DNA from: Marinomonas vulgaris
GTDB taxonomy: Bacteria > Pseudomonadota > Gammaproteobacteria > Pseudomonadales > Marinomonadaceae
Direction: 5' to 3'
Length of the DNA: 64,000 bases
NCBI RefSeq assembly: GCF_018145875.1
Contig: NZ_JAGSSV010000011.1
Span: 1-64,000, forward strand
In this document: positions 44,102 through 53,447 of the stretch, piece by piece
Position numbering within the stretch: position 1 is the first letter of the stretch
Layout of the letters: the number at the start of each line of letters is the position of its first letter
Notes under the pieces: generated by a model
Database searches by the model: none
Told to the model about the DNA's origin: nothing
What the model saw: only the letters and a program-made list of their open reading frames with translations
Translations under genes and position numbers: made by a program

Positions 44102-46500
44102 CTTGAGCATTTCTCCAATAGCGAAGGCGTGAGTTTGATGGTGGCGATGACTTGGCCGAAGTCGTCTTCGTCCCGTTTGATACTAAAACCTAGGTGTTTG
44201 CAGAAGTCGATCATATGTTTGTTTTCTGCCAGCACCACGCCTTTCATCACCTTGATGCCTTTGTCGGCAGCGACCAAAAACAGTTGTCGCATTAGGTAAG
44301 AAGCCAAGCCCATGCCTTGGTATTCGTCCCCCAGTACTACCGCAAATTCACAGCTTTGATCATCGAAGTTATCCACATAGCGCGCGGTGCCGATCAGCAG
44401 GTTTTCATCGTCTTTGTTGATAATCGCCAGTAGTGCCATTTCTCGATCGTAATCAATGTGCGACATGCTCGATAACATGCGCGGGGTTAATTCTTCGATG
44501 TTAGAAATAAAGCGAAAGTAGCGCGTTTCGTGGGACATGCTGCGGACAAAATCCGCCAGAATACCCGAATCTCTCGGTAAAACAGGTCTAACGGTGGCGA
44601 TATCGCCGTTTTTTAACGGACGCTCCGATACCCACTGGCGCGGGTAAGGGTGAATCGCTAAATGTTCATAGCGACGCCAATTCTTGCACGAACGCAATTG
44701 TGCAGTAACATCGGCATACACACTGCCGCTGTCGTGAATTCGCACGTCGGCCAGCTCTAAATTCTCGATTTCTGGCAATTCGCACACCATTGTGGATAAG
44801 TTGCGCAGCAGACTTTCTAGCTCAAACGACTCTTCTCCCGGAAACGCCCGCTGAATCAAATCTTTTGCCAAAATAGTGTTCAGGGGCGGCAGAGCCACGG
44901 CTTCTACTTGCTTGTGTTGTTGTGCCCCTTCTAATGACAAACCAATAGCGGGGCCAAATACCGCATCTTGAAACACCCGCAAATGAATCGGCGCGAACAA
45001 CTGATGGGACGCCTGACGACGAGTGATAATACGAATTTGAAACAGCTCGAAAATGTCCCGTAAAGCGTCGATTTGTGGTGTTTTTTGGCCGTCTTTATAC
45101 AGTTGTGCCAAGGTATTAGTGGCTTCGGATACGTCGATTTTAAAGCGAAAGGCGTGGCTGTCAGGGGACTGCTTCGCCAGCAATTGATTGCGCTGAAACC
45201 GAACTAAAAACTGAAAGCCCTCGATGGCGGTTTCTGGTGTTCGCGAGGTCGGAATACCCGCTTCGTTGATGCGAGTGCGCATGTTGGTCATGTTGTCACC
45301 GCCGAGCAAACACACCATAACGAGTTTTTTCTGGGTACGATGCAGCTTGGTGATCAAGTTATACAAGGAGCCAATGTCGATCAATGCCGTCGGGCTGAGC
45401 GTCAACAAGACGGCGCCACATTCTGGGCTGCTCAGGGCATCCGCCGCTAAGTCAATAAACAAATCCGTCGCGCAACTTGCCCACACGGTGGTTACTGGCC
45501 CGATGCCACCACGGCCAGCCATAGTCGCTTCGAGTTTGTCGCGCAGCTCGCCTTCTGGGTTGAGCAAGTCGATGTTCAGTTCCATAGCCCGTTGTGCGGC
45601 CAATTCCCCCGGCCCTGCGCCGTTGCCTATGATCAGTAAGGAACCGTCTTTGACGCGGCGGGCGTTGGTCATTACCGACGCCGCGGCGATTAGGTCGTTC
45701 AGGCGTCGGCCACGTACGGCGCCCGTTCGACTGAGTGCCGCGTCGAGCACCCGTTCGTCGGCGCCAATAGCGTGTTCTGTGACCACGGCAACGGGTTTGC
45801 TGCGGCCTGTGGCGCGTAAACTGCTGAGGAAACGGGTGGGTTTGCCGATCTTTTGCAGATACATCAAGATGGCTTGGCTGTCGAAATCGTTGGACAAATA
45901 ATCCAGCACTTGTGAGGGCATCACATCGACCGGGCTGCCCATGGACACCACCTGAGAAAAGCCGATGCCTTGCCACGTGGCCCAATCGACCAAGGCGCTG
46001 GCCACGGTGCCCGATTGTGACATGAGCGCCAATCGTCCGGGTAACGGCTGAGCTAACCCCAGCCACGCAAACACCCCTTGTTTCGGCCGACACACCCCAA
46101 AGCTGTTGGGGCCAAGCAAGCGCACATTGTGCTGGCGTAAAAGCGCTATCAAGGTGTCTTGCGGCTCGCCCGTCCAAGACAGCATCAACAAAGAGCCAAT
46201 CCCCGCGGCACCGCAATCTCGGATAATGTCTTCCATGCTGCGCTCAGAATGCGTGCCAACCAGCACGGCTAAATCTGGGCTTTTGGGCAAATCGGCAAGG
46301 CGCGCTACCTTACAAAACCCTTCTACGGATAAGCTCTCAGACGACGCAGGAACCACCCCCGCGATGAACATAGGGCAAGGCTTTTTGGCGTGTGACAAAG
46401 ACGCCAGCAACGCCAGCATAAGAGGGTCATGGGCATCGTCGCCGGTCAGCACCACCAAAGATTTGGGGGCGAGTAGAGATTGCAAGGCATGTTGACTCAC
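44095..46500 (-). CDS. Pat/PatZ-like protein acyltransferase (CoA ligase-like plus GNAT)
   Basis: An 801-residue cytosolic protein. The order is a CoA-binding Rossmann domain, somewhat diverged at its start (LLAPKSLVVLTGDDAHDP), a succinyl-CoA ligase-like part (LMSQSGTVASALVDWA; LIIGNGAGPGELAAQRA), an ATP-grasp-like region and a C-terminal GNAT domain with acetyl-CoA loop YQGMGLASYLM. E. coli PatZ, about 886 residues, acetylates acetyl-CoA synthetase and other proteins. The start is GTG 46500, with AGGAG upstream; the frame extends to 46629 but without RBS. It is divergent from a deacetylase-family gene 158 bases away. Confidence 0.87.
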   Translation of the reverse strand: MSQHALQSLLAPKSLVVLTGDDAHDPLMLALLASLSHAKKPCPMFIAGVVPASSESLSVEGFCKVARLADLPKSPDLAVLVGTHSERSMEDIIRDCGAAGIGSLLMLSWTGEPQDTLIALLRQHNVRLLGPNSFGVCRPKQGVFAWLGLAQPLPGRLALMSQSGTVASALVDWATWQGIGFSQVVSMGSPVDVMPSQVLDYLSNDFDSQAILMYLQKIGKPTRFLSSLRATGRSKPVAVVTEHAIGADERVLDAALSRTGAVRGRRLNDLIAAASVMTNARRVKDGSLLIIGNGAGPGELAAQRAMELNIDLLNPEGELRDKLEATMAGRGGIGPVTTVWASCATDLFIDLAADALSSPECGAVLLTLSPTALIDIGSLYNLITKLHRTQKKLVMVCLLGGDNMTNMRTRINEAGIPTSRTPETAIEGFQFLVRFQRNQLLAKQSPDSHAFRFKIDVSEATNTLAQLYKDGQKTPQIDALRDIFELFQIRIITRRQASHQLFAPIHLRVFQDAVFGPAIGLSLEGAQQHKQVEAVALPPLNTILAKDLIQRAFPGEESFELESLLRNLSTMVCELPEIENLELADVRIHDSGSVYADVTAQLRSCKNWRRYEHLAIHPYPRQWVSERPLKNGDIATVRPVLPRDSGILADFVRSMSHETRYFRFISNIEELTPRMLSSMSHIDYDREMALLAIINKDDENLLIGTARYVDNFDDQSCEFAVVLGDEYQGMGLASYLMRQLFLVAADKGIKVMKGVVLAENKHMIDFCKHLGFSIKRDEDDFGQVIATIKLTPSLLEKCSRN

Positions 46501-46658
46501 TGGGCTGCTCCTGATGCGTAATAAACATCCTATGACAGTAGCACGGATTTTAAAAAAGCGAATGATAGACGATAGTAGGGTAGATTGTCTGCGTGCCTTA
46601 TGGCTTGATATGAAGCACTTAAGGATCAAACAATAAGAAACGAATTGGAAACACAGAG

Positions 46659-47582
46659 ATGACCACGGCCTACATTACACACACATCTTGCGAACTCCAC
46701 AACATGGGCGACGATCACCCCGAATCGCCCCAGCGGTTAGGTGCCATTCAAAACCGACTGATCATGGGGCAGCTGATGGATTTTTTACGTCGTCTAGAAG
46801 CCACCCCCGCGACGCGTGAGCAGTTGCTGCAAACCCACGATGACACCTACGTGAATGCCATGTTTGCCCGCGCGCCAGAAGAAGGTCACATCGAACTGGA
46901 ACCAGAAACCCTAATGATGCCGCAAACCCTCGAGGCTGCCTTGTATGCCGCCGGTTCCGTGATCACCGCGGTGGATGTGGTGATGTCCGGTGAGATGGAC
47001 AATGCCTTTTGTGGCATTCGCCCACCAGGGCATCATGCGGAATACGACAAAGCCATGGGCTTTTGTTTGTTCAATAACATCGCCGTGGGCACGCGTTATG
47101 CCATAGAGCAATACGGGTTAGAGCGCGTTGCCATTGTGGATTTCGACGCCCACCACGGCAATGGCACCGAAGACATCTTTAAATCCGACAGCCGCGTATT
47201 GTACGCTTCCAGTTATCAGCATCCGTTTTACCCCTACAGTGACCCAGGCGCGTCCCACGATAATATTCTGCACATGCCGCTCGAAGCAGGCTCGGGCAGC
47301 GAGGCTTTTCAAACCATCATGACGGAACAGCTGGTGCCGGCGTTAGACGCGTTTAAACCGCAACTTATTATGATCTCAGCGGGGTTCGACGCCCACAAAG
47401 AAGACCCTATGGCGCAACTTAGGCTCAGCGAATCTGACTTTACTTGGATCACCGACTTGCTTATGGACATGGCCGACCGTCATTGCGATGGCAAAATTGT
47501 CTCGGTCTTAGAAGGCGGCTACAACACCGACGCCCTAGGCCGTGCGGCGTTTTGCCACATCAAAAGTCTGATGAAGTTGTAA
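46659..47582 (+). CDS. Histone deacetylase family protein (class II-like amidohydrolase)
   Basis: A 307-residue zinc hydrolase. Motifs in order: HPESPQRLGAI near residue 20, RPPGHHAEYDKAMGFCLFNN with the two catalytic His (about 122-141), IVDFDAHHGNGT (zinc Asp and His), SAGFDAHKEDP (second zinc Asp) and LEGGYN (catalytic Tyr). Bacterial members remove acetyl groups from polyamines, lysine or small metabolites. Its divergent placement next to a Pat-like acyltransferase suggests opposing acyl-transfer roles, but acetylpolyamine hydrolysis is the alternative. Confidence 0.92.
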   Translation: MTTAYITHTSCELHNMGDDHPESPQRLGAIQNRLIMGQLMDFLRRLEATPATREQLLQTHDDTYVNAMFARAPEEGHIELEPETLMMPQTLEAALYAAGSVITAVDVVMSGEMDNAFCGIRPPGHHAEYDKAMGFCLFNNIAVGTRYAIEQYGLERVAIVDFDAHHGNGTEDIFKSDSRVLYASSYQHPFYPYSDPGASHDNILHMPLEAGSGSEAFQTIMTEQLVPALDAFKPQLIMISAGFDAHKEDPMAQLRLSESDFTWITDLLMDMADRHCDGKIVSVLEGGYNTDALGRAAFCHIKSLMKL

Positions 47583-47614
47583 CAAAAGACTTGTTCGCAC
47601 GAGACGACAGATAC

Positions 47615-47640
47615 CTTAAACAGATAGCTTAAACAGAGAG
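47615..47640. repeat. Two-copy 13-bp tandem repeat
   Basis: CTTAAACAGATAG (47615-47627) is followed directly by CTTAAACAGAGAG (47628-47640), 12 of 13 identical, then a partial CTTATGG. It lies 32 bases after the deacetylase stop codon, before the convergent GlxA-type gene. Confidence 0.7.
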
Positions 47641-47654
47641 CTTATGGGAGACCG

Positions 47655-48728
47655 CTACACAGCCTGAGACAAACGACGTGTTTCCGTAGGCGATTGCCCA
47701 AAAAAACGATGATAGGTGCGGCTAAAATGAGCGGAACTGATAAAACCGCAAGCAATAGACACTTCAAAAACACTCAAGTTAGACTGCTGCAACAGTTGTC
47801 GGGCGTGGGTCAAACGGTGCTCAAGGTAATAACGTGCTGGCGTAACGCCCACGTTGACTTTAAATAAGCGCTCAATTTGCCGACGAGAAATACCGACCAA
47901 CTTGGCCAGCTCGTCGATGCTTAACAAATCCTCTAAATTGTTTTCCATCAGCGTGATCGAATCTTTCACCGCATTGGGAATATGTAACTCAGAGCGCAAA
48001 AAGTGCTTGGTGATCTTGGTGCTGGTGGCGCTGTTTCTGTCTGAGCCAATCACCTCGGCCACGGCTTGGGAATAATCCGAGCCGTAAGCACTGACAATGT
48101 AATGCAACATCATATCGAGAGCGCTATTCGGCCCAGAACAAGTGAGCAAGGTGCTGTCTTGGGTGAGAGCGTGGGTGAAATTCGATGTCGACAAGTTCAG
48201 GTCAGGAAAGTGCTCTTCCATGATGGCTTTGTTGTCTTGGTGAATGGAAATCGCCTGACCGATGGGGATTTTGCTGTCGGCAATGTAAAAACTGCCGTTC
48301 CACAAGCCCATAATAGTGACATGGTATTGGGTCGCCTTGACCAATAAAGCATTGAGGCGTGGTTCGGACTTCAGCATGCTACGAAACCCACCACAGATCA
48401 CCAAGATGGCGCCTTTTTCCAGCTTGATGTCTTGGATATTGCCGTTGGTGGGGATTTCGATGGAAATATCCGACAAGGCTTTACAGTCTTGCAGGCTGTA
48501 CGTTTGGCAGTCGTAAATCGGCTGGTCGTGCACCATGTTAAGGGTCACCAAGGTGTCTAACACGACCGAAAAGCACGACATGGAAAAGTGATCAAGCAAC
48601 ACGAAATAGGCTTTTTTCGGCGGCGCTTGCTGGCTTTTCGCGGCATTTGAGTGAGAAAACAGCAAGTTAGCGCGCTTCAAATGACTCTGAAAGTGCGAGG
48701 TGTTCAGTTTATCGCCAGCGTCAACCAT
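47655..48728 (-). CDS. GlxA family AraC-type transcriptional regulator
   Basis: A 357-residue regulator. The N-terminal DJ-1/PfpI-like domain (about 38-220) has YFVLLDHFSMSCFS and ILVICGG. The C-terminal AraC domain has two helix-turn-helix motifs: LLSIDELAKLVGISRRQIERLFK and VFEVSIACGFISSAHFSRTYHRFFGQSP. In pseudomonads this class controls quaternary-amine genes such as carnitine or glycine betaine catabolism (CdhR, GbdR). No such target adjoins, and the sulfate operon upstream is not an obvious one. The first ATG is used; an alternative start is possible because the N-terminal 35 residues look unstructured. Confidence 0.88.
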   Translation of the reverse strand: MVDAGDKLNTSHFQSHLKRANLLFSHSNAAKSQQAPPKKAYFVLLDHFSMSCFSVVLDTLVTLNMVHDQPIYDCQTYSLQDCKALSDISIEIPTNGNIQDIKLEKGAILVICGGFRSMLKSEPRLNALLVKATQYHVTIMGLWNGSFYIADSKIPIGQAISIHQDNKAIMEEHFPDLNLSTSNFTHALTQDSTLLTCSGPNSALDMMLHYIVSAYGSDYSQAVAEVIGSDRNSATSTKITKHFLRSELHIPNAVKDSITLMENNLEDLLSIDELAKLVGISRRQIERLFKVNVGVTPARYYLEHRLTHARQLLQQSNLSVFEVSIACGFISSAHFSRTYHRFFGQSPTETRRLSQAV

Positions 48729-48826
48729 CTTTGTTCCTTATTGTATTTTTTCACACCATATCGCATATTTAACGCAAAATAAATGCCAAAATCAGGCGCT
48801 ATACACCAATAAGAAAGTATTTTCCT

Positions 48827-49915
48827 TTACCAGTGCAATGGCGTGGGTTGAGCAAGATCATCGGCGAAAAAATACCCCGCTTTTGGGGTCACAAAAACGG
48901 TCTGGCCTTTTTCATAGCCATGCTGATCGAAGGCCTTATGAGGCAAATCGATTTCCCAAATGTCTTTGCTTTGCCAGCCAATAGGAGACAATTCAAGGCG
49001 AACTTCCGCCCCGATCGGGTTAATGGCGACCACTTTGAGGGGCAAATTCGCCTGCTCGGTGGGCGCGTCCGACACGAAAAACTCATGGGAGCGAACATAC
49101 AACTGACCATCTTGCTGTTCAATGCCCTTTGGTAATTGCAGGCTGGCCTGCTGGTTTAGCCATTTCCCCTGATCGGCCTTGCCTTCAAAGACGTTGGCGT
49201 TGCCCAAAAAATCAAACACAAAACGGCTGTTGGGCGAAGCGTATAAATCGCCAGGTTTGTCTACTTGTTCGATGTAGCCGTTGCTCATCACCACCACACG
49301 ATCCGATAATTCCAGCGCTTCTTCTTGGTCGTGGGTCACGAACACACTGGTAAAGCCCAATTCTTCGTGTAAGCCACGCAACCAGCGGCGCAATTCTTTG
49401 CGCACCTTGGCGTCTAGAGCGCCAAAGGGTTCGTCGAGCAGCAAGACTTCCGGCTGAGTCGCCAAGGCGCGCGCCAAGGCAATACGTTGTTTTTGACCAC
49501 CGGACAGCTGCGACGGGAAGCGGTTTGCCAAATGCGCCAGTTGCACCATGTCCAATAAATGCATGACACGTTTTTTGATCTCGCTTGGGCTAGGGCGTTC
49601 TTTGCGCGGCAATACATCTAGGCCAAACGCCACGTTGTCGGCCACGGTCATATGGCGAAATAGGGCGTAGTTTTGGAACACAAAACCGACGCGACGATCG
49701 CGCACGTGCAAGTTGGTCACATCGCGGTCGCCAAATTGAATACGACCCGTGTCGGCGCCTTCCAGCCCAGCAATAATACGCAGCAAGGTGGTTTTACCGG
49801 AACCAGACGGCCCTAGCAAACCGATCATTTCGCCTTCTTGAATGTCTAACGACAAGGGCGACAAGGCCTGAAACTGGCCGAAAGTTTTAGAAATGTGTTC
49901 AATCAAAATACTCAT
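48827..49915 (-). CDS. cysA: Sulfate/thiosulfate ABC transporter ATP-binding protein CysA
   Basis: A 362-residue ATPase. Walker [10 protein letters not shown] (about 36-44), signature [15 protein letters not shown], Walker [13 protein letters not shown] and switch [13 protein letters not shown] are intact, followed by the C-terminal TOBE-like domain ([10 protein letters not shown]) of CysA. The start ATG 49915 overlaps the cysW stop by four bases; a frame to 49945 would overlap further and is rejected. It is last of cysT-cysW-cysA. Confidence 0.96.
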   Translation of the reverse strand: MSILIEHISKTFGQFQALSPLSLDIQEGEMIGLLGPSGSGKTTLLRIIAGLEGADTGRIQFGDRDVTNLHVRDRRVGFVFQNYALFRHMTVADNVAFGLDVLPRKERPSPSEIKKRVMHLLDMVQLAHLANRFPSQLSGGQKQRIALARALATQPEVLLLDEPFGALDAKVRKELRRWLRGLHEELGFTSVFVTHDQEEALELSDRVVVMSNGYIEQVDKPGDLYASPNSRFVFDFLGNANVFEGKADQGKWLNQQASLQLPKGIEQQDGQLYVRSHEFFVSDAPTEQANLPLKVVAINPIGAEVRLELSPIGWQSKDIWEIDLPHKAFDQHGYEKGQTVFVTPKAGYFFADDLAQPTPLHW

Positions 49916-50766
49916 AGAGTCGCTTCCTGTCGTTCTTGGCGCCATTCGATAAAGGCTTTAAATAGCAAGGTCAGTAGGGCAATAAAAGCCAGTAGCGAAG
50001 CACTGGCAAAGGCCGCGGCGGCTTGGTAATCCTCGTATTGCAACTGCACATGTAGGGGCAGGGTGTTGGTTTCACCACGAATATTCCCCGACACCACAGA
50101 CACGGCACCAAACTCACCAACGGCACGGGCGTTGGTCAAAATCACCCCATAAATCAGCGCCCACTTGATATTGGGCAAGGTCACGCGGCGAAACAATTGC
50201 CAGCCAGAGGCGCCCAGAATCACCGCGGCTTCTTCGTCTTCGCGGCCTTGTTGTTGCATTAAAGGGATCAATTCGCGGGCGACAAAGGGGCAGGTCACAA
50301 ACACGGTGACCATCACAATGCCCGGCCAAGCAAACATCAGTTGAATGTCTTGTTCGTACAGCCAAGCACCGATCCAACCGTTGTTGCCGTACAGCAGCAA
50401 ATACAACAAGCCCGCCACCACGGGGGATACGGCAAAGGGGATGTCCATAAGCGTCATTAATAGCTTGCGACCGGGGAACTCAAAGCGGGTGACCGACCAC
50501 GCCAGCATCACGCCAAACACCAAATTCACCGGCACGGTGAGCGCCGCCACCAAGAGGGTTAAACCAATGGCGTGCAGGGTATCGGCTTCCAGCAAGCTAT
50601 TGAAATAATGCGCCGCGCCTTCCACAAAGGCCTGCTGGAAAATCGCGATTAAGGGCACGACCAATAAAATTGCGGTCAAGAATAAGGTTAAGCCAACCAA
50701 CAGCCACTTCACTAGCGGGTTGTCGCCGACTCTGAGTTGGCTGGAAGCCTGTTTTTTAGAAGACAT
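49912..50766 (-). CDS. cysW: Sulfate ABC transporter permease CysW
   Basis: A 284-residue inner-membrane permease with about six helices. The coupling motif [30 protein letters not shown] and [17 protein letters not shown] are typical, and [27 protein letters not shown] is a strong CysW signature. It lies 21 bases downstream of cysT and overlaps cysA, so the complex is made in one unit. Confidence 0.96.
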   Translation of the reverse strand: MSSKKQASSQLRVGDNPLVKWLLVGLTLFLTAILLVVPLIAIFQQAFVEGAAHYFNSLLEADTLHAIGLTLLVAALTVPVNLVFGVMLAWSVTRFEFPGRKLLMTLMDIPFAVSPVVAGLLYLLLYGNNGWIGAWLYEQDIQLMFAWPGIVMVTVFVTCPFVARELIPLMQQQGREDEEAAVILGASGWQLFRRVTLPNIKWALIYGVILTNARAVGEFGAVSVVSGNIRGETNTLPLHVQLQYEDYQAAAAFASASLLAFIALLTLLFKAFIEWRQERQEATL

Positions 50767-50787
50767 AAGGGTTCCCTGTAAATAGTC

Positions 50788-51648
50788 CTAGTTGCGACCA
50801 TGAAGACGACGCAAATAACGCGCCTGCCAAATATTAATCGCGAACAAGAGAATCAGCGACGCCATCAACACCACAGACGCAATGGCGCTGGCGGCAGGAA
50901 AGTCAAACTCTTGCAAGCTGACGAAAATCATCAAAGAGGTGATTTCACTCACATAAGGCATGTTGCCGGCGATAAAAATCACCGCACCAAATTCCCCCAA
51001 GCTGCGAGTAAAGGACAGAGCAATGCCCGTCATCAAAGCGGGCCATAAGGCGGGGAAAATAACGCGACGAAACACCGACCAGTCCGACGCACCCAAGGTC
51101 ATGCCGGCTTCTTCTTCCTCGGGGGAGAGTTCTTCCAACACCGGTTGTACAGTGCGTACCACAAAGGGAATGCTGGTAAACGCCATGGCCAGCACTATGC
51201 CCCAAGGCGTGTAGGCGATCTTGAGACCTAGGCTACTCAGAATGTCGCCATACCAGCCGTTTTGCGCATATAGGGTGGCCAAGGTAATGCCCGCCACCGC
51301 GGTGGGTAAGGCAAAGGGCAAATCCACCAAGGCATCGAGAATACGTCGCCCCCAAAAGTCATAGCGCACCAAGACCCAAGCCAATAACAAGCCAAAAAAG
51401 CCATTAAACACAGACGCGATCAAGGCCGCCCACAAGGTAACCTTATAACTGGCGACCACACGCTCATCGCTGATCACTTCCCAGTAACGCGCCCAACCCA
51501 TATCCACCGACTGCATAATCAAGCCCGTCATCGGCAATAGAAGAATCAAGCTGATAAACAGCAAGGAGGTACCCAAGCTCAAACTGAGTCCGGGTAAGAC
51601 ACGTTTGTGACGAGGACGAATAGGGGCGGCGCTTAAGTGTGTTGCCAT
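50788..51648 (-). CDS. cysT: Sulfate ABC transporter permease CysT (CysU)
   Basis: A 286-residue inner-membrane permease partner of CysW. Signatures are LPGLSLSLGTSLLFISLILLLP at the start, DLPFALPTAVAGITLATLYAQNGWYG, the coupling loop EEAGMTLGASDWSVFRRVIFPALWPALMTG and SLGEFGAVIFIAGN. It begins 139 bases after the binding-protein gene, which ends in a terminator, so it is probably transcribed by read-through or by its own weak promoter. Confidence 0.95.
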   Translation of the reverse strand: MATHLSAAPIRPRHKRVLPGLSLSLGTSLLFISLILLLPMTGLIMQSVDMGWARYWEVISDERVVASYKVTLWAALIASVFNGFFGLLLAWVLVRYDFWGRRILDALVDLPFALPTAVAGITLATLYAQNGWYGDILSSLGLKIAYTPWGIVLAMAFTSIPFVVRTVQPVLEELSPEEEEAGMTLGASDWSVFRRVIFPALWPALMTGIALSFTRSLGEFGAVIFIAGNMPYVSEITSLMIFVSLQEFDFPAASAIASVVLMASLILLFAINIWQARYLRRLHGRN

Positions 51649-51661
51649 GGGGGTTGCCTAT

Positions 51662-51700
51662 GTATTTTGCTTGTGTGTTTTGCTTATAAGTCTTGCTTTG
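51662..51700. repeat. Three-copy 13-bp tandem repeat upstream of cysT
   Basis: GTATTTTGCTTGT (51662-51674), GTGTTTTGCTTAT (51675-51687) and AAGTCTTGCTTTG (51688-51700) are successive copies, the third more diverged. They end 13 bases before the cysT start codon (minus strand), within the region that would carry its ribosome binding site and leader. Confidence 0.55.
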
Positions 51701-51740
51701 CATTAAGTACTGTATTGCCAACAATGTGCTGCTGAGTACA

Positions 51741-51770
51741 GAAAAAGCCGAACACAGGGTGCTCGGCTTT
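51741..51770 (-). terminator. Terminator after the sulfate-binding protein gene
   Basis: On the minus strand AAAGCCGA (51770-51763) and TCGGCTTT (51751-51744) form an 8-bp stem over 11 bases, followed by further T's. It is 18 bases after the sbp stop and before cysT, again the pattern of a partial stop after a binding-protein gene. Confidence 0.8.
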
Positions 51771-51787
51771 ATTGTGCGTTTTAGCGC

Positions 51788-52801
51788 TTAACGACGTTGT
51801 AATTGATCAAGCTTGCCGCCATTTTTAAAGATCTCTTGGGTGGCTTTTGGCCAGCCACCGGCGATTTCTTCGACGGTCAACAAGGTCACTTCTGGGAACT
51901 GCTCAGCAAACTCGGCTTTTACCACGTCGTTATGAACACGATAGTTAAATCCGGCGAGCAAACGCTGAGACGCTTCGCTGTATAAGTAATTTAAGTATTC
52001 GTGGGACACGGCTTCGGAGTCGTTACGCTTGGCGTTTTTTTCAACCACGGCCACAGGAAATTCCGCCAAAATAGAGGTTTTTGGCACCACGACTTGGTAT
52101 TCGTCCGCGCCGTATTGGTTACGGATGTTATTCACCTCTGATTCAAAAGTGATCAACACATCGCCAATGCCACGCTCTACGAAGGTTGTTGTGGCGCCAC
52201 GGCCGCCGGTGTCAAACACAGCAACGTTTTTCAAGAAGGTTTTCAAGAAGTCATTCACCGCGGTTTCTTGGTCTTTGCCGAACGTTTTCTGTGCGTAACC
52301 TTGCGCGGCTAGATAGGTGTAGCGACCGTTGCCAGAGGTTTTTGGGTTCGGGAACACAAGGGCCACATCGTCACGAACAAGATCGCCCCAGCTTTGAATG
52401 TTCTTTGGATTGCCTTTGCGCACCAAAAACGCGGTGGTGGAGTAGTAAGGTGAGCTGTCGTTCGGGAAGGCTTTTTTCCAATCCGCTGGGATCATCTTAG
52501 CTTTGTCGTGCAACACTTGCACATCGGTCACCTGATTGAAGGTCACCACATCGGCTGACAAACCGTTCATGATGGCGTTGGCTTGTTTAGACGAGCCTGC
52601 GTGAGACTGCTTGATCTCGATGGTTTTGCCTGTGGTCTCCAACCAATGTTTTTCGAACGTTGGGTTGTAGGTGGCAAACAACTCACGAGCAATGTCGTAA
52701 GAAGTGTTTAAAATGGTTTGATCAGCCGCGGAGGCATGAACCGCACCGCTTAATAATACAGTGCCAAGAACAGATTTAATGGAGCGGGATGTGACTTTCA
52801 T
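51788..52801 (-). CDS. sbp: Sulfate/thiosulfate-binding periplasmic protein
   Basis: A 337-residue binding protein. The signal peptide ([19 protein letters not shown], cleaved near HASAAD) is followed by [51 protein letters not shown] and [20 protein letters not shown], all Sbp/CysP signatures. The start ATG 52801 follows GAGG by six bases; a frame to 52831 is not supported. It delivers sulfate to CysTWA. Sbp and CysP cannot be told apart firmly by eye. Confidence 0.95.
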   Translation of the reverse strand: MKVTSRSIKSVLGTVLLSGAVHASAADQTILNTSYDIARELFATYNPTFEKHWLETTGKTIEIKQSHAGSSKQANAIMNGLSADVVTFNQVTDVQVLHDKAKMIPADWKKAFPNDSSPYYSTTAFLVRKGNPKNIQSWGDLVRDDVALVFPNPKTSGNGRYTYLAAQGYAQKTFGKDQETAVNDFLKTFLKNVAVFDTGGRGATTTFVERGIGDVLITFESEVNNIRNQYGADEYQVVVPKTSILAEFPVAVVEKNAKRNDSEAVSHEYLNYLYSEASQRLLAGFNYRVHNDVVKAEFAEQFPEVTLLTVEEIAGGWPKATQEIFKNGGKLDQLQRR

Positions 52802-52920
52802 AACGACCTCAATACAAAGCGGTGGTAACAAATAACTAGGATGCCGAGAAGATTAAAGTAAACTTTTTGTTATTACAAATGTTTCAATTAGAACTTTTTG
52901 GAATATTAATAAGACCTTCT

Positions 52921-52969
52921 TTAAACACCTTCTTAAACACTTTATTTAAAAACCACCTTAAACACCTTT
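52921..52969. repeat. Four-copy 12-bp tandem repeat upstream of sbp and feoA
   Basis: Successive units are TTAAACACCTTC (52921-52932), TTAAACACTTTA (52933-52944), TTAAAAACCACC (52946-52957) and TTAAACACCTTT (52958-52969). They lie in the 307-bp gap between divergent sbp and feoA. AAACACC in the last unit can also pair with GGTGTTT just downstream, ahead of T's, giving a terminator-like hairpin (about 52961-52989) of unknown purpose. Apart from the possible Fur-like site, nothing else was recognised in the gap. Confidence 0.7.
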
Positions 52970-53060
52970 TGATTGGGTTTTGGTGTTTTTACTGAATTGT
53001 TGCGTATTCGATGTGGTGAGAAAGCAGGGATATGGGTCATAATACGCACACTGTTTGTAC

Positions 53061-53075
53061 TGATAATTGTTCTCG
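53061..53075. promoter_or_regulatory. Possible Fur-like half site upstream of feoA
   Basis: TGATAATTGTTCTCG resembles the 7-1-7 Fur box: the first half TGATAAT is perfect and the second half matches in about four of seven positions. It lies 33 bases before the feoA start, where iron repression would be expected. The match is weak. Confidence 0.3.
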
Positions 53076-53108
53076 TGTGTTCTTGTCCCTTTTCTGGTGG
53101 AGGCGTAT

Positions 53109-53333
53109 ATGGTGTTATCCGAGTTACTTAAAGGCCATGTGGCGGTTATTCGCGACGTTTCTCACCCTCAAAAGGACATGCAGCAGCAATTATTGGCGCT
53201 GGGGTTTGACCCTGGCGAAACCATACAACTGATGACAAAAGCCCCTTTTGGCCAGTCTTTGCAAGTCAAAGTCGGTGCCACCTTGGTGGCGATCCATGCG
53301 AGCGATGCCCACCATGTGCATCTTTGTGATTAA
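53109..53333 (+). CDS. feoA: Ferrous iron transport protein FeoA
   Basis: A 74-residue SH3-fold cytosolic protein that assists FeoB. It has the pattern LLKGHVAVIRDV, then LLALGFDPGETIQLMTKAPFG and VGATLVAIHASDA, as usual for FeoA. ATG 53109 has GTGGAGG just upstream; the frame extends back to 53067 but without an RBS. feoB follows after 114 bases that hold a three-copy tandem repeat. No feoC was found after feoB. Confidence 0.93.
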   Translation: MVLSELLKGHVAVIRDVSHPQKDMQQQLLALGFDPGETIQLMTKAPFGQSLQVKVGATLVAIHASDAHHVHLCD

Positions 53334-53363
53334 GCCCTGCTGGGTGTTTTTAGCGTCTTTTTT

Positions 53364-53413
53364 TCACAGTTTGAAGTTTTTCATAGTTTGAAGCTTTCAT
53401 AGCCTGAAGCTTA
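53364..53413. repeat. Three-copy 17-bp tandem repeat between feoA and feoB
   Basis: TCACAGTTTGAAGTTTT (53364-53380), TCATAGTTTGAAGCTTT (53381-53397) and TCATAGCCTGAAGCTTA (53397-53413) are successive copies, 14 to 15 of 17 positions shared between neighbours. They begin 30 bases after the feoA stop and lie inside the feo operon, so they would be transcribed. Confidence 0.78.
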
Positions 53414-53447
53414 AGTATTCTTTCCCATACAAGAGACCGTCGTACTC

